This document shows positions 22,350 to 36,013 of a stretch of 64,000 nt of DNA, in pieces. The stretch covers positions 90,172,895 to 90,236,894 of the forward strand of contig CM035226.1 of the NCBI GenBank assembly GCA_020226215.1, read 5' to 3'. Each line of letters begins with the position of its first letter. The stretch's first letter is position 1. The notes beneath the pieces are model-generated. The model ran no database searches and was not told where the DNA came from. It saw nothing but the letters and a program-made list of their open reading frames with translations. This DNA comes from Sindora glabra. Its lineage: Eukaryota > Streptophyta > Magnoliopsida > Fabales > Fabaceae. The position numbers and the translations under genes were made by a program.

Positions 22350-25205
22350 CAAGATGATGAAATAAATAATGCTATTTTTAGTTTGGGAACCCTTAGCCAA
22401 AGTCAACGGAATGTAATGGAAAGCTCAATTTACTAGTGTATTAAAGAGGCTTGTTTAAACCTCAGTGAAATAAATAAGTTGAATGAAATGCTATTGGTGT
22501 TAATTACGAATTGGGAGAAACCAAAATAGTTAAAAGATTTTCGTTTGATTAGTCTTTCTAATATAATCTATAAGATAATTACAAAGATCATTACAGCAAG
22601 ATTAAAGCCCGTCATCAAGAGTATCATGGGGGCAACATCAATGTATCTTCCTTCCAAAGAGGCATAATTGAAATAACATCATTGTGGCATAAAAAGCTAT
22701 CCATACTATGAAATCGATGCTATGGAATCGAAAAAAAGAAATATAAGCTTTATTATGATAAAGGTTGATTTAAAAAAGGTATATGATTGCTTGAATTGGA
22801 CTTTCCTTTGAGATAACTGGATGGAGATTGGCTTGAATGATCACTTTGTATCTATTGTTATGGCATGTGTATCTACTTTTATCGTGAAAGTAATTTGGAA
22901 GAGGGAGCTAATTCAAAATTTCTCACCAATAAGGGAAGTCTGACAAAAGGTCCTTTATCCCTTTATTTATTTGTATTATATATTTATCCGCTTATCTATT
23001 TATGTTATGTATTAAAAGGTTGGCACATATTAATGAAACAACAAGGAATGTTGGATTATGGAAGCCAATTTTTCCCAAAAAGAATAGGATCTTTCTCTCA
23101 TATTTACTTTTTGCAGATAATTTAATTCTTTTTTTTTTTAAGAAGCGTCAATTAAGAATGCAAAAGTTGTTAATTGATACCTTGATTATTTTTGTGGAAG
23201 CTCTAGGGAGAAGGTGAACAAGGAGAAATCCAAAGTCTTCTTTTCAAGAAACATAAACCAAAATAGAGCTAGAGAAATTGGTGAGGCTATTGGTATTATG
23301 GCCCCGTTCGATTTGGAAAAATACCTTGGCATTTCCTTGTATCATAAACGGGTCTCTAAGGAGCCATTTAATTTCATCCTTGAGAAAGTATCCCAAAGGC
23401 TAAGTAAATGGAAAGCAAAATATCTATCTCTTGCAGGAAGACTAACTCTTGCAAAATCAGTTCTTACCACTATTCCTCAATATCCTATGCAAACTAATTG
23501 GCTGCCAACTTCTATCTGCTCGGATGTGGAAAGGCTAAATAGAAGCTTTATATGGGCTGACCATGTAGAAAATAGGAAGGTTCATTTAGATTCCTAGGAA
23601 GATGTGTGCAAACAGAAAAAGGACCGTGGAGTGGGTCTTCAAATATTGAAAGAATGCAACGAAACATATTTGATGAAAGTTGCATGCGGGGTAATTGAAA
23701 AACCAGAGGCACTCTAGATCAAGGTTTTGAGGTCAAAATATAATTGTGGACCCCAGAAAATTCCAAATGTTAAACGAAGAAATGGAAGCTCGAACTTTTG
23801 GTAAGAAATTTGTGAAGCATGGAATAATGTTTTGGAAGGTTTAAAATGGGACATTTGCAATGGGCATGGGGTTTAAGTTCTTGAAGGATAAATGGGTTCC
23901 AGGTTTTGAGGCTATAATATCGTATGATCACACTGAGATTCCTGTGCTTGAAGAGAACTACTCTATAGCATCATATGTAGGAGGTGATGGAGAATGGGAT
24001 ACTGTATGCTTGTGCTTGATCTTACCACCTAGCATAGTCATTAAATTCCTGAGTGTGGTTCCCCCAAAGGATATACTGGGAAATGTATAAAATCAATTGG
24101 GCAGGACCAGGAAATGGAAGTTTCAGTGTAAAATCAGCGTATGAAAACCTCTTAATTACTGAAACAAGCATTATAACTTCAGTTTGGAAGAAGATATGGA
24201 GGTGGCTTGGACCAGAAAGTGTGAGAACATTTTTATGGTTTGTGGGTAAGGAGAGGTTGCTAACCAACAAGCACAGGCAATCCCGAAAGCTCACAACTTC
24301 TGTTGTTTGCCTACATTGTCAAAGGGTAGACGAGAGTGAGATGCATCTGCTTAGGGATTGTGGAGAGGTAACTAAATTTTGGTTATCTGTGTTAAAACTA
24401 GAGAAATAGGAAGTAATTTTCTAGCTGGATATTCGTGAATGGTTATAATGGAATTTTTCAAATAATCTGGGTAAAGAGGATGGAATGATTTGGAGTCCAC
24501 TTTTTGGATACATTTGCTAGTTTATGTGGAAGAATAGAAATGAGATGGTCTTCACTGGTGTTGCTGCTTACTTATGTAGCATTATTTTCATTGCAGCACA
24601 CTCATCAAATGAGATGCAGACAGTTAATATCAATATTCAAAATCGTGCTTTGACAAGAAGCAGGATAAAATGCAACACACATGGATCCTTGAGACACAAT
24701 AGTATGGCTGGCTATGGTGGAGTCATTAAGGACGCTGCTAGAGCTTGGATAACGGGTTTTTATATATATGTTGGTCAGATCAATGTGTTAATGGCTGAAC
24801 TATGGGGATTACTTAATGGGATGAGAAGAGTATAGGAGATAGGATGGCGAAAAGTGATATTTCGAGTTGGATTCTGAGACTACTGTGGAATTAGTTATGA
24901 AAGGTTGTGAGTCATCACATCCATTTTTCTCTTTGGTGAAATCTATCTAAGAACTCAAGTATTATAATTGGCAGATCAAGATTGTTCACCGCTACTGTGA
25001 AGCGAATCAGGTGGCCGATCAAGTGGCTAATTTGGGACATGATACGAGAGCACTATAGAAGCCCATATGATGAGGTATGGTGATCCTCCAACTTGTTATG
25101 TGGAAAGCTACCTATATGATACGAGGGGTGTTTCTTTCCCTCGCATGGTTCTTGTTTATTGTTTAGTTTTCCCTTTCGTGTTCCCTTTGTACAAAAAAAA
25201 AAAAA
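22350..25205 (+). mobile_element. LINE-2, 5'-truncated L1-type element
   Basis: Only ORF2 from within the reverse transcriptase onward is present. A poly(A) run ends the element at 25193-25205. ATTTTGCAA occurs at about 22345 and again right after the tail at 25208, a weak candidate duplication that would place the 5' end near 22353. 5' truncation is usual for LINEs. The element is degraded by frameshifts and stops, and its last 260 bases are duplicated downstream. Confidence 0.8.
22400..25070 (+). pseudogene. LINE-2 ORF2 remnant: reverse transcriptase, zf-RVT-like region, RNase H
   Basis: Reverse transcriptase blocks are KDFRLISLSNIIYKIITKII near 22535 and YLLFADNLILFF near 23100. The catalytic box reads FADN (23110-23121), with the second aspartate lost. 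The largest open piece (23214-23597) includes EKYLGISLYHKRVSKEPF and KWKAKYLSLAGRLTLAKSVL, typical of plant LINE ORF2 downstream of the palm. FLWFVGKERLLTNKHR and CLHCQRVDESEMHLLRDC (24053-24409) form the zf-RVT-like region. SMAGYGGVIKDAARAWITGF (24524-24835) is an RNase H start in which an acidic position reads His (CNTHGS). Confidence 0.8.
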
Positions 25206-27120
25206 GATTTTGCAATCATAAATTATACATTATACAAATGTGATAAAATAAAAGTTACTAGACCTGAATTCAATATTAAATGCTACAAAATAATATTTAT
25301 TGGTTTCAAGAAGAATAAAAATAGTTAGTCCCTTACCATGTCCGACATAAGCTATAAAACTTGTGTTGTGTGAAAAATAAAAAAAAATTTAACTTATTGA
25401 TTTAATTAGGACTTAAATGATCCATGTAATTTTACATATATAAGCATTTGCATTATGAAAGGCACAATTACATAATAGCTGATTAACATTAGGTGTTTAG
25501 AGGATTACATGTCGGTATTTGATCAACTGTTACTCGAACATTATTATATATCTATTTTTAACATTGATTCTATAATTATTATAAATAATAATAATAACAT
25601 TGATTTTTTAATGGATCAAAATCGACATCATTTATTTTTTTAGTGTCATAGAAAATAACTTTAAATGTCATTTTTTTTAAACAACAAACATATAATTCCC
25701 CTAATGCCACATTGATTTTATTCAATAACCGATGTAGTATGTCCTGTCCTGTCCTACCCTAAATCTTATCCCTTTATTTCTCATTCACCCATCTATCATT
25801 CTAAACCCTAACCCCATCCACCTTTTCCTCACTTTCTTGTCTTTCTTATTTTCACTGTATTCAAGCTTACTCTAACCAAAAATAGAAACTAACATTTATA
25901 TGACTTTACAAAATCTCAATTTAAATTATTTTAAAGAATAAATTAAATAATAAAAGATTAAATATGGTGAAGGTTATATACAATACCCTAATTAGAGAGA
26001 GGTATTTTGCTAAATCTACCTTGATATTTGTTATTCAATATGTAGGGTTTGCACTTCTTAGAATAGTGCTTTATGAATACAATACCAATAGATGCATTGA
26101 CCATTCATAAAAATCTAGTGTATGATATTACACATTTCATATAAATAAATAGTAGATAATAGCACTAAATGCTAAAGAAGATGAATAAAATAAAATTTTT
26201 TATTTGTACAAACTTGTAAAAATTGTATCAAAATAATAGGCAATAAAACATGATTAATTATAAAATCAAAAAAAAAATTATAAGAGCAAACATAAAAACT
26301 AAAACAAATCCTTACGTTTACATTTTGCATTTTTCTAGGAAGTGTTAAACTTCATACATTTAGTCACAAGCTAATGGAGCTTTAGTTTTGTAAAATAATT
26401 AGTAAGCAAAAACACAAAATTGAATAGAATAATCTCGAGGATAAAAGAAGAACAAACCTCATTAAATAAAGAATCATTTTAGGGTTGAAAAAACTTTGAG
26501 ATGAAATTTATAAATGGCATCATACTTTAGTCTTTTTATTTTTACCTTACACTATACTTTAACCTTTTAATTTCAAATCACACCTAGAGTAGAATTTTCT
26601 ATGTTAATCACTACCAAACATCAACATCTACAGTTAGCTTAAGTAAACATCATGAGATATTAGACATGGTTAAGTACAAAAAGACTCCATTATTTTGAAT
26701 AAAATGAAGTTGTTCTATTAACTAGTATTTAATATTAGTTACTAAATGGGAATCATCATCACAATAATTGAATGTCAATTATTAAAATAACCAATTTATT
26801 TTGCTTTAGCAATTTATTCATTAAAACCTATTTAATTATACACATTAACAAAATCCAAAATATAATTTATATATATCACATATTTATGCAACATTTATAT
26901 TTATCTCAAAAACATATATCAAATATATAAAACATATGATCCAACTTATGAATAAATTATTTTTTTAAAAAAAATTCAACTTACTTTATGTGAAATCAAT
27001 AGCATTAAAATTCTTTATTACACTTTCATATTTTTTATATGATTAAACAAATATAGATATCAAATGATTAAATGTAAACGTAAAGGCAAATAACAAAAGA
27101 GAAAGACAATTAAGAAAATA
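24944..27120. repeat. Segmental tandem duplication, copy 1 (2.18 kb)
   Basis: It starts inside the RNase H region of LINE-2, includes its poly(A) tail, and continues into 1.9 kb of AT-rich noncoding DNA. It aligns along its whole length with 27121-29341. A roughly 70-base block present in copy 2 (about 29105-29175) is missing here, and there are small indels in the LINE part. Confidence 0.9.
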
Positions 27121-29341
27121 TATCTAAGAACTTAAGTATTATGATTGGCAGATCAAGATGGTTCACGGCCATTGTGGAGTGAATCAGGGGGCTGATCAAA
27201 TGGCTAAATTGGGACATGATATGAGCACTATAGAAGCCCATATGGTGAGGTTTGGTGATCCTCCAACTTGTTATGTGGAAGGCTACCTATATGATCTGAG
27301 AGGTGTTTCTTTCCCTTGCATGGTTCTTGTTTAGTTTTCCTTTTCGTGTTCCTTTTTACCAAAAAAAAAAAGATTTTGCAATCATAAATTACACAAATGT
27401 GATAAAATAAAAGTTGCTAAATTCAATATTGAATGCTACATAATAATATTTATTGGTTTCAAGAAGAATAAAAATAGTTAGTCCCTTACTATGTCCCACA
27501 TCAGATATAAAACTATTGTTGTGTGAAAAATAAATTAAAAAAAATTAACTTATGGATTTAATTGGGACTTAAATGATTCGTGTAATTTTACATATACAAG
27601 CATTCTCATTATGAAGATACTATTACAAAATAGTTAATTAACATTGGGTGTTTAAATGATTATATGTCGATATTTGACTGACATTTCCTCGAACATTATT
27701 GTATATCTATTTTTAATGTTGACGCTATAATCATTATAAACTATTATAATAACATTGTTTTTTCTACCAATCAAAATCGACATCATTTATTTCTTTAGTA
27801 TCATGAGAAATAACATTATATGTCATTTTTTTCAAATAATAGAACATATAATTTCCCTAATATCACATTAATTTTATTCAATAACCAATGTGGTATGTCC
27901 CATCCCACCCCCAACCTTATACCCTCATTTCTTACTCACTCATTCATTATTCTAAACTCTAACCCTATCCTTTTTTTTCTTCACTTTCTTATTTTCCTTA
28001 TTTTTGCTATATTCAAGCTTACTCTAATCAAAAATAGAAATTAACATCTCTTATGACTTTACAAAATCTCGATTTAAATGATTTTAAAGAATAAATTGAA
28101 ACAACAAAAAATTAAAAATGGTGAAGGGTTATATATAATACCCCAATTAGAGATAGGTGTTTTACTAAATCTGTCTTAATACTTGTTATTCAATATATAA
28201 GGTTTACACTTCCTAGAAGCATATTTCATGAATACAATACCTATAGATGCATTGAGCATTTATGAAAATCCAATACATGATATTATACATTTTATATAAA
28301 TAAATACTAGATAGTAGCATTAAATCCTAAAAAAGATGAATAAAATAAAATTTCTTATTTGTATTAACTTGTAAAAACTGCATCAAAATAATAGGTAATA
28401 AAATATGATTAATTATAAAATTAGAAACAAAATTGTAAGAACAAACATAAAAATTAAAACAAATCCTTACATTTACACTTTGCACTTTTCCAAGGAGTGT
28501 TAAACTTCATACATTTAGTAATAAGCTAACGGAGCTATAGTTTTGTGAAATAAGTAGTAAGCAAAAATATAAAATCGAAGAGAATAATCTTAAGGATAAA
28601 AGGAGAGCAAATCTCATTAAATAGAGAATCATTTTAAAGTTAGAAAAACTTTGAGATAAATTTATAAATGATATCATACTTTAGTCTTTTTATTTTCACT
28701 TTGCGTTGTACTTTAGCCTTTTAATTTCAAATCACACCTAGGATAAAAGTTTCTATGTCAATCACTACCAAACACCAACATCTACAATTAGCTTAAGTAA
28801 ACATCATGATATACTAGACATGGTTAAGTACAAAAAGACACCAATGTTTTGAATAAAATGAAGTTGTTCTATTAACTAATGTTTAATTTTGGTTACTAAA
28901 TAGGAATCTTCATTACAATAAGTGAATGTCGATTACTAAAATAACCAATTTATTTTGCTTTAGCAACTTATTCATTAACCTATTCAATTATACACATTAA
29001 AAAAATCCAAAACACAATTTATATATATGACATATTTATACAACAATTATATTTATCTCAAAAACATATATCAAAATATATAAAACATATGATCCAATTT
29101 ATGATTTCACAAGTGATTCAAGCAAATTTAGAATTTAAGTACAAATTTTGTAAGAACATGCATCATTTTTTGAATAAATCATTTTTTCAAAAAAATTCAA
29201 CTTACTTTATGTGAAATTAATAGCATTACAATTCTTTGTTGCATTTTCATATTTTTTTATACAATTAAACAAATATAGATATCAAATAATTAAATGTAAA
29301 TATAAAAACAAATAACAAAACAGAAAGACAATTGTGAAAAT
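27121..29341. repeat. Segmental tandem duplication, copy 2 (2.2 kb)
   Basis: It begins TATCTAAGAACTTAAG directly after copy 1, repeats the LINE-2 tail including the poly(A) run (27361-27371), and ends at about 29341. A small frame at 27820-28044 has no counterpart in copy 1 and encodes low-complexity protein, so I do not count it as a gene. The duplication is younger than the LINE insertion because it carries the LINE tail. Confidence 0.9.
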
Positions 29342-31269
29342 ATATTATGCAATTTTATTTATTTTCATATTAGTACATTGACAAATATATACATCGAATA
29401 TGTCATAATTTACATTGAACAACAAAAATGTTGGGAACATTAGATATAACCTTTAAGATAAAGAGTGGTGTAAATCGATAACTTTTGGAATCCGTCAACA
29501 AGGATGGATTTTGAGATAAAAGGTGTGAATTGTTGTATTTAACATCCATTAAGGATATTAAGAAGGTTTTAAAGTCAAGTGAAAAACCTTGAAGAAATTT
29601 TGATGGATTTTAGAAGCTTTAAAATAGCATTGATTGTACTGAATATGATAATTTATACCCTCCAAATTAGAAACCTTCTTTTTAATGGAAGATATAAATT
29701 AATAACTTTTAGAATCCATGAATAGATATAGTTCATAAGATGAAAGGTATAGATGGGTTACAAATTAATGATAATTCATAGAAAGAAGAAGCAGCATAAT
29801 TATTTATGCATCTATAAAACTTATTAATGCAAGATCATTATATTGCTTCTTCTTACTATAATATCTCCTTAAATTGCAACTCATTCGAGCATTTTCTTAA
29901 TATCTCTAAATAAGTTATAAATTGATAATAAATTATAATGAGAAGAAGCAACATCACAATTTATGCATCTATAAACTTATTAATGCATGAAAGAACATGT
30001 TAATTATAATCTATCTTTGTATTTTCTTGATATCTCTAAATATGTAGGAAGAATAATATTTATAAATGGTAGAAGAACCTCAAATAGCAATTATTAGTAT
30101 AAAACCAGCATCTTAAGTTTGATTATATCTTAACAAAGTGACAATTGCTATAACTTAAGACATTGATCAAGTAATTCATTGACATGTAAACCTTTGATGT
30201 GATCACGGTAATAGAAATAGCCTTAGATGACAGTTATTTTGAAAAATTGACTTGTTATATTTTCATGGTTTCCTATCACCTTCTCATATATTCATAACTA
30301 CTATAATTTTGAACATCAGTTAATCATAAAATTAACATTTTTAAAATTTTTCATTTCCTCAATAGAGAACTTTTGAATATCATTAGATGCTTATTATATA
30401 AATAATTAATACTATAAACATCTATAACCAATGTTTTAGGTTTGATTTATGAGTAAGAAGTTAATTTTTAACCATTTTAAATTGAAAGTCAAATTTATTT
30501 TTTCTTCTTTTTAATAATATTTATAATCTAAATGTCAGTTATACAATTTTAATGTATAATTATCATTTAATAATTCATTATGAAAGTACAAATAAATAAG
30601 TAAAGAGAAATAATTCTTCAAATTTATATTATGATTTTATTTATTTCCAAATCATTATAGTCATATATATATAATCCATAAAATAACTTACACAAAAACT
30701 ATAATAAATCATCAATAAACTAATACTATATATTTACATTAATAAACAAAATGGACATCAAATATATTATGTATGAAGATCATCATTCTTGGTGCAAACT
30801 CTAGGTTGTTGCTCAAACTTAATTTTACTTATTGTATATAAGGTATATAACTTTACCTTATAGACGGTAAGAAAAATTGATGAACAAAACCTTGATGTGA
30901 TTAATTATTGTAGAAGGAGGTTGTACTCATGGTAGAGGTGTAAGGAAGATCCTATCTCGCAGTGGTGGGAAGCAAGTCCTTTAAGAAAATTCATAACATT
31001 TTTAAATGTGTCAAATGAGATGGAAAGAGAACTATTTTTAAATTTAACCCAAATTCTAGAATTAGATAATAGAGGTAAAGACATTATCAAAATATTTAAC
31101 ATAAAAAGTACAAATGAACTTTTATAGGTAATATGTAGAACTTTAAATGTTGGTTATAAATCCAAAACTGACTTCTAAAATATATATTCAACATGAATTT
31201 TGTCTTAAACTGATGTGTGAAAGTTTTACATTTTCCAAATGGACTTTTGAAATGCTTTTTAAACGACAA
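29342..31269. other. AT-rich intergenic sequence, no gene seen
   Basis: A diverged repeat pair near 29470 and 29695 (both include ATAACTTTTxGAATCC) suggests an old local duplication of about 230 bases. A minus-strand frame at 30905-31102 matches nothing I know. Confidence 0.45.
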
Positions 31270-31680
31270 TTATACACTAACATTTTTTGACATATAGCAA
31301 TGCTAAATTTGGCAACTGCTAGAAAGTCTTTAAGTAAAATTATAATAGGCAACAATCTTAATAATGTTGCCTTTTCTTTTTGGTTTAGGCAATGCTAAAA
31401 ACTTTTTGCCTTTTATTTTTAACCTACGACAATGCAAAATTTAGTTATAACTAAGAAACTACTTCCTAAAATTACAATAGGCAACAATTTTAAGAATGTT
31501 GCTTTTTATTTTTGACCTATGACAACATTAGATTTAGAAATGACTAAAAATTATTGTCTAAAAATGAAATAGGCAATAGTTTTAAGAGTGTTGTCTTTTT
31601 TTTTTACTTATGTAATGCTAAAAAACTATTGCTTTTTTGTTTTTAGACAACATTTAAAAACCATTGTCTAAAACAAAACT
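31270..31680. repeat. Array of short GGCAAC/GTTGCC hairpin repeats (CACTA-like subterminal region)
   Basis: Six imperfect palindromic units of 20-28 bases are spaced 40-90 bases apart: 31348-31371, 31388-31410, 31480-31502, 31572-31594, 31614-31634 and 31645-31672. Each starts near GGCAAC and ends near GTTGCC, often with TTTTAAGA between. Such arrays are typical of subterminal regions of plant CACTA transposons, where transposase binds. A CACTAACA at 31273-31280 could be a decayed terminus. No transposase gene is seen. Confidence 0.45.
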
Positions 31681-31917
31681 ATAACTTTTGTTCTCCTTTT
31701 ATACAAAGTAAAATTAAAAGTCCATTCTTTTAATACTTGACAACAAAATCTTTCTTTATATTCCTTCTAGATCACCCAACTTTCCCTTTAATAGGAGAAT
31801 GAAGAACAAAATTATAGCTCCTTTGCCTAGCTCCATCACTGATGTTAACACAAATCTACCATAACTTATTCTTCCTCAGTGCATGCAGAAGCTTGAGGAA
31901 CTAACCAACAAACAAAT

Positions 31918-33521
31918 TGTTAGTGTGTGTCCTAGGAACCAATCATATAGATGATTGAAGTAATACACAATGTATTATATTTTATTTTAGGTAATTTAAT
32001 TATTATATTTTATTTTTATAATTTTATTATTATTCTACGCGATTTAGAACTTAATATAATAATTATCCTTGGAATAGCTTCACTATTCCTAAAATGCCCA
32101 TAGTCAAATATTATTATAAAAAATGATAGTAATAATGCATCGAGACTAGCATGTATAATGACTGATAATTATGAATTATAGATATGTGATATCAAGTTAA
32201 TACATGAGTACAATATCAGTGAATAATGTATTGGACTAACCCACTATGAGAATATTGCATGGATAGACGTGTCATAAGTTATTCTCATATGATCACAAAT
32301 ACACATAAACCTTTGACCTGAAGTCACTACGGTTTCCTACATGAGGAATTACTCACTTTAATACTGTCCTATGTCACCTTTGATCAAGATGACGAATAGG
32401 GCATTGATTAGGTGTGTTATGAATCGTGCAGAAGGAAGTGAGTGATGTAGATGAAATTTTATTACTCTTGTATAAAAGAAAAATATCCTTGGGCCCCTTG
32501 ATTGAGTGAGACTTAGAAATGCATGGCCATGCTCAATTGGATTAATATGCGATATTAATCATTTATTTTAAATTTATTCAGTATCAAGAAATATAAATTG
32601 AACATTGATGAAGATGACACATTCCATGCCTCCAGTTGAGTTTGGATATTATTACAAAAGGATTATGATTCAAAACGTTGATCATGTATTACGTAGATAT
32701 CGAATCATAGACATTCTTACTACTTGAGTAGCAATGATGTATTGCTAGATACCGCTCACTATTTATTACTCAATAATGAGTCATTGTCAATATAGTAAGA
32801 ACTTGCAGAGTCACACCAAAGGAGTAGGAATAAAACAATAATTAATTAGATTTTAATTATATTAATATCCAATTAATTGAACTTATTTTCGTGCATATAT
32901 ATATTATTATTAAGAATAATAATGTGTTATTCATGTAATATATATATATATTATGTAATATTATTTGATATTAAAGTAATATCAAATAATTACGTTATCA
33001 GATATTAGATAAATATATTATGAGATAATATTATTATCTAATATTAGATAATTAATAGATAAGTCCTATCTCTCTCCATTATCTCTAGGATAAGGATAAG
33101 ATGAGTTGTTAAGTGTGATTAGGATTTTGGAAGTATTATCCTAGTAGGACTAGGATTATGGCTTGCCTAAGTTCTATAAAAAGGAACTTGAGGGCAGCAC
33201 TTTTTACAATACGCTCATAGGCTTCCTAAAACCCTAAATCACTCAGAAAACATCGAATCCTAATTCCTAGAGAGAGAAACGCATCCTAGCAAATTCATGG
33301 AGGGCTAGAGGTCATTGTTCACTTTGTGTGGATACCGTAGAGACGTTGTACCTTCTGGCCGGTATTTGATTCATCCACTCTCAAGTTTTAATCAGTAGAA
33401 ACACGAGTGCCCAATAGGTAAAACCCTAATCATTGATTTATGCTTTTTTGCATGGATCCTAGGTAGAATTCGAATCAAATTTTTGAAATTTCGCTATGTG
33501 TAATAATCCGAATTCCCAACA
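31918..33521 (+). mobile_element. Solo LTR A (1.6-kb LTR family)
   Basis: It starts TGTTAGTGTGTGTCCTAGGA and ends ATCCGAATTCCCAACA, the TG...CA form of an LTR. It is flanked by a perfect 5-bp duplication CAAAT (31913-31917 and 33522-33526). A TATA-like TATAAAAA lies at 33175-33182. No internal retroelement sequence is adjacent, so it is a solo LTR left by recombination between the two LTRs of one element. Confidence 0.9.
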
Positions 33522-33526
33522 CAAAT

Positions 33527-36008
33527 GCCACTTGCTTTACACACTAGCTATAAGTTGGGCTCTCTACAAGGAAGCTCTTCTACCTTACATCCACCTTATT
33601 GGAACTATGAGTCACCTTCATAAGATAAGTATCATCAATTTCCCTTTATACAAAAATTTCTTATTTATTTTAAGTTAGAAATCCTAAAACCTGAACCCTT
33701 TTTTTTTGGTTAAAAATCCCATTTATTTCTTTTAAATATTCTTATTCTTATTTTAGGTGATTATTAATAGCTTTAATGTGCCTTAGCTCAAACAAAGCTT
33801 CATCAATCTAAAGGTTTAGTTTATAATGACCACAATCGCTAATTGTTTTTTCTACATCATCATTCTAAAATCTAAAGGGAATCCAATTTGATGTGGCTTT
33901 AATTTGAAGGTTCACTAGTATTTGTCTTTTCTTCTCTATTTCAACATTTTGATTTTATTCATGAATTTAGAAATCCTTTGCCATTTGAAAATTAAGCTAG
34001 TTTCTCTAATTTTTAAGTTATATAATCGTTAAGTCTTCTAGAAATTAGTAAAGTATCTTATCTTTTTAATTAAAATATAAGTTCTTTTATAATTTAATGA
34101 ATTATAGATAGTTGTGTGTTATTCCATAATTTGCTTGTGCATATCTTACTAATAGGTTCAAAAATAGATATACAAGTAAATTCCTATTTTAAAAAGAATA
34201 TAGAATAACCTTAAATTTATAATATTTATTCCATAATATGTTGATTGGATATTTTTTGAATTGTTTAAATTGTTTTGTAGTTTTTTTCCCCTTGTTTGAA
34301 TTATTTCTATCATAAAATATTAGCCCTTTTTATGTTATTCACATTTTAGGTTTGTTTATTGTCATTAGTGCTATTACCTTATTGAACTTTCTATGTTCCT
34401 CAAGCAATAATCCATTGTAGAATTAATCACTATAAAATTTTTTAAGACTTGAACATTTTTTATTTTTCAAAGCATAAAATACTCCTAATAGCTAGGTTAG
34501 CTAGGAAAATTGTCCTCATCTTAATAATTGTAGTAACTAGCACTATATGCCTCCACTTTAAATTGTTCAAAATTAGATGCTTGGAAATCTATTTTTTAAC
34601 TTGAAAGTGCTTAGTAGAATTGAGAAATCAACCTTTGCAGTTACAGATCAATATTTTCCAAAGAGAGCGATCTGAATCTTTTAATTAGGAATGATATATT
34701 TGTTATTTGTATGAATGCCTTTAATATTTCTAAGTGATATACCTAGTTCTATTGAAGTTTTAAAGCATATAAAATTGTTAGGCACAATGCAAAAGCCAAT
34801 GAAATTAGCTTAAATAGGTTATGATGAAATAGGCAAAGTTCAGGATAGACTATACATACTTGCTAGTGTCCAAATCCTAAAATAATGATGTAAGATATTA
34901 GTAAGATTATTTTTATAAAGAACATAATCTTAAAATCAAATTCCTTATTCTACTTTCATGTTTTAATTTATGGTTTACCTATAAAGGGATATATTCATGA
35001 TTTCATATGTCAAAACACCATTCTTTTTTCTTAATGACACTTAAATTTTTAGTCTTGATTTCATTTTAGGTTTTGGTTTAGATTTCTCATGCAAAATCTA
35101 TGACCATGTCTTCTTCAAGAAATAATCTTCTTCATTGGCTTCATTACTGGCTAACAAGTAAAATCTAATATTTATCTTTAACTAGTATATATTCATTAAA
35201 TTTAGCAATAAGTCCAAATATGATTGTTTTTTCATTAATCTTCTCATGCTTTGTAGCTTAAAAAAAAAGAAAGTTGAATGAGTTCCTATCATAGTATTAC
35301 TCATTGTGCAGTAATCCTAAAACTTATATATGAGAGGAAAGGTAGTGAAACTACATTGATGTATTTGCATCTGAATACTTTTGCTTCTAGCTTTAAGATT
35401 CATTTGGTATGAATTTTGAAGTTTCCTTTAACTCTTGTAAATAACATAGTTTATCTTGTTTATTATACACTTGATCTAGTATAAATAATTAAGCAGTTTA
35501 AATCATATATATTATGCCAATTGGTCAATAAAAAAACTATAAAATAATGAATTGGTTTAAGTATAGTTAGCATTACTTATTTTTAGTTATTAGTTAGGTT
35601 ATTTTTCAAATAGAGAATTCCTAGATTCATGTTATATATTACCTAAACTAATTGTTAGAGAACACATCAATTGCATTATAACATTTATTAGTTAATTAAT
35701 TCATGTGTCAAATAAAGGTTAGTTTCGTATAATACATGTAACTAAAAGATTGTTTGTCTCAACAACTTATAAGGCATAATGACTATAATTAGGACTTATT
35801 TTGTCTCAAATATTATAAAACATGGTTGAAACACGATTAAAGCTGGTTCTAATAAAACTTATAATTTATTAAGTTTTTTTGGATTAAATACTTTCTAATA
35901 GAGTGATTACTTTAACTAGGAATATGATTGATAAGAAACAAATAAAAAGGAAGGCAAGTAGAAATTTTTACTTATATTTTGATCAAAATATAGGGTTCGA
36001 ATTGGGTG
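33527..36008. other. AT-rich sequence between solo LTRs, no gene seen
   Basis: A short frame at 33496-33678 straddles the LTR edge and is not a gene. Together with 31700-31912 this is the DNA into which solo LTR A inserted. I cannot identify a coding exon in it. Confidence 0.45.
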
Positions 36009-36013
36009 AAAAT

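Noticed and set aside
27820..28044. Frame of 74 codons in the second duplication copy
   Set aside because: It is disrupted in the sister copy (about 25640-25860) and low in complexity, so it is not under selection.
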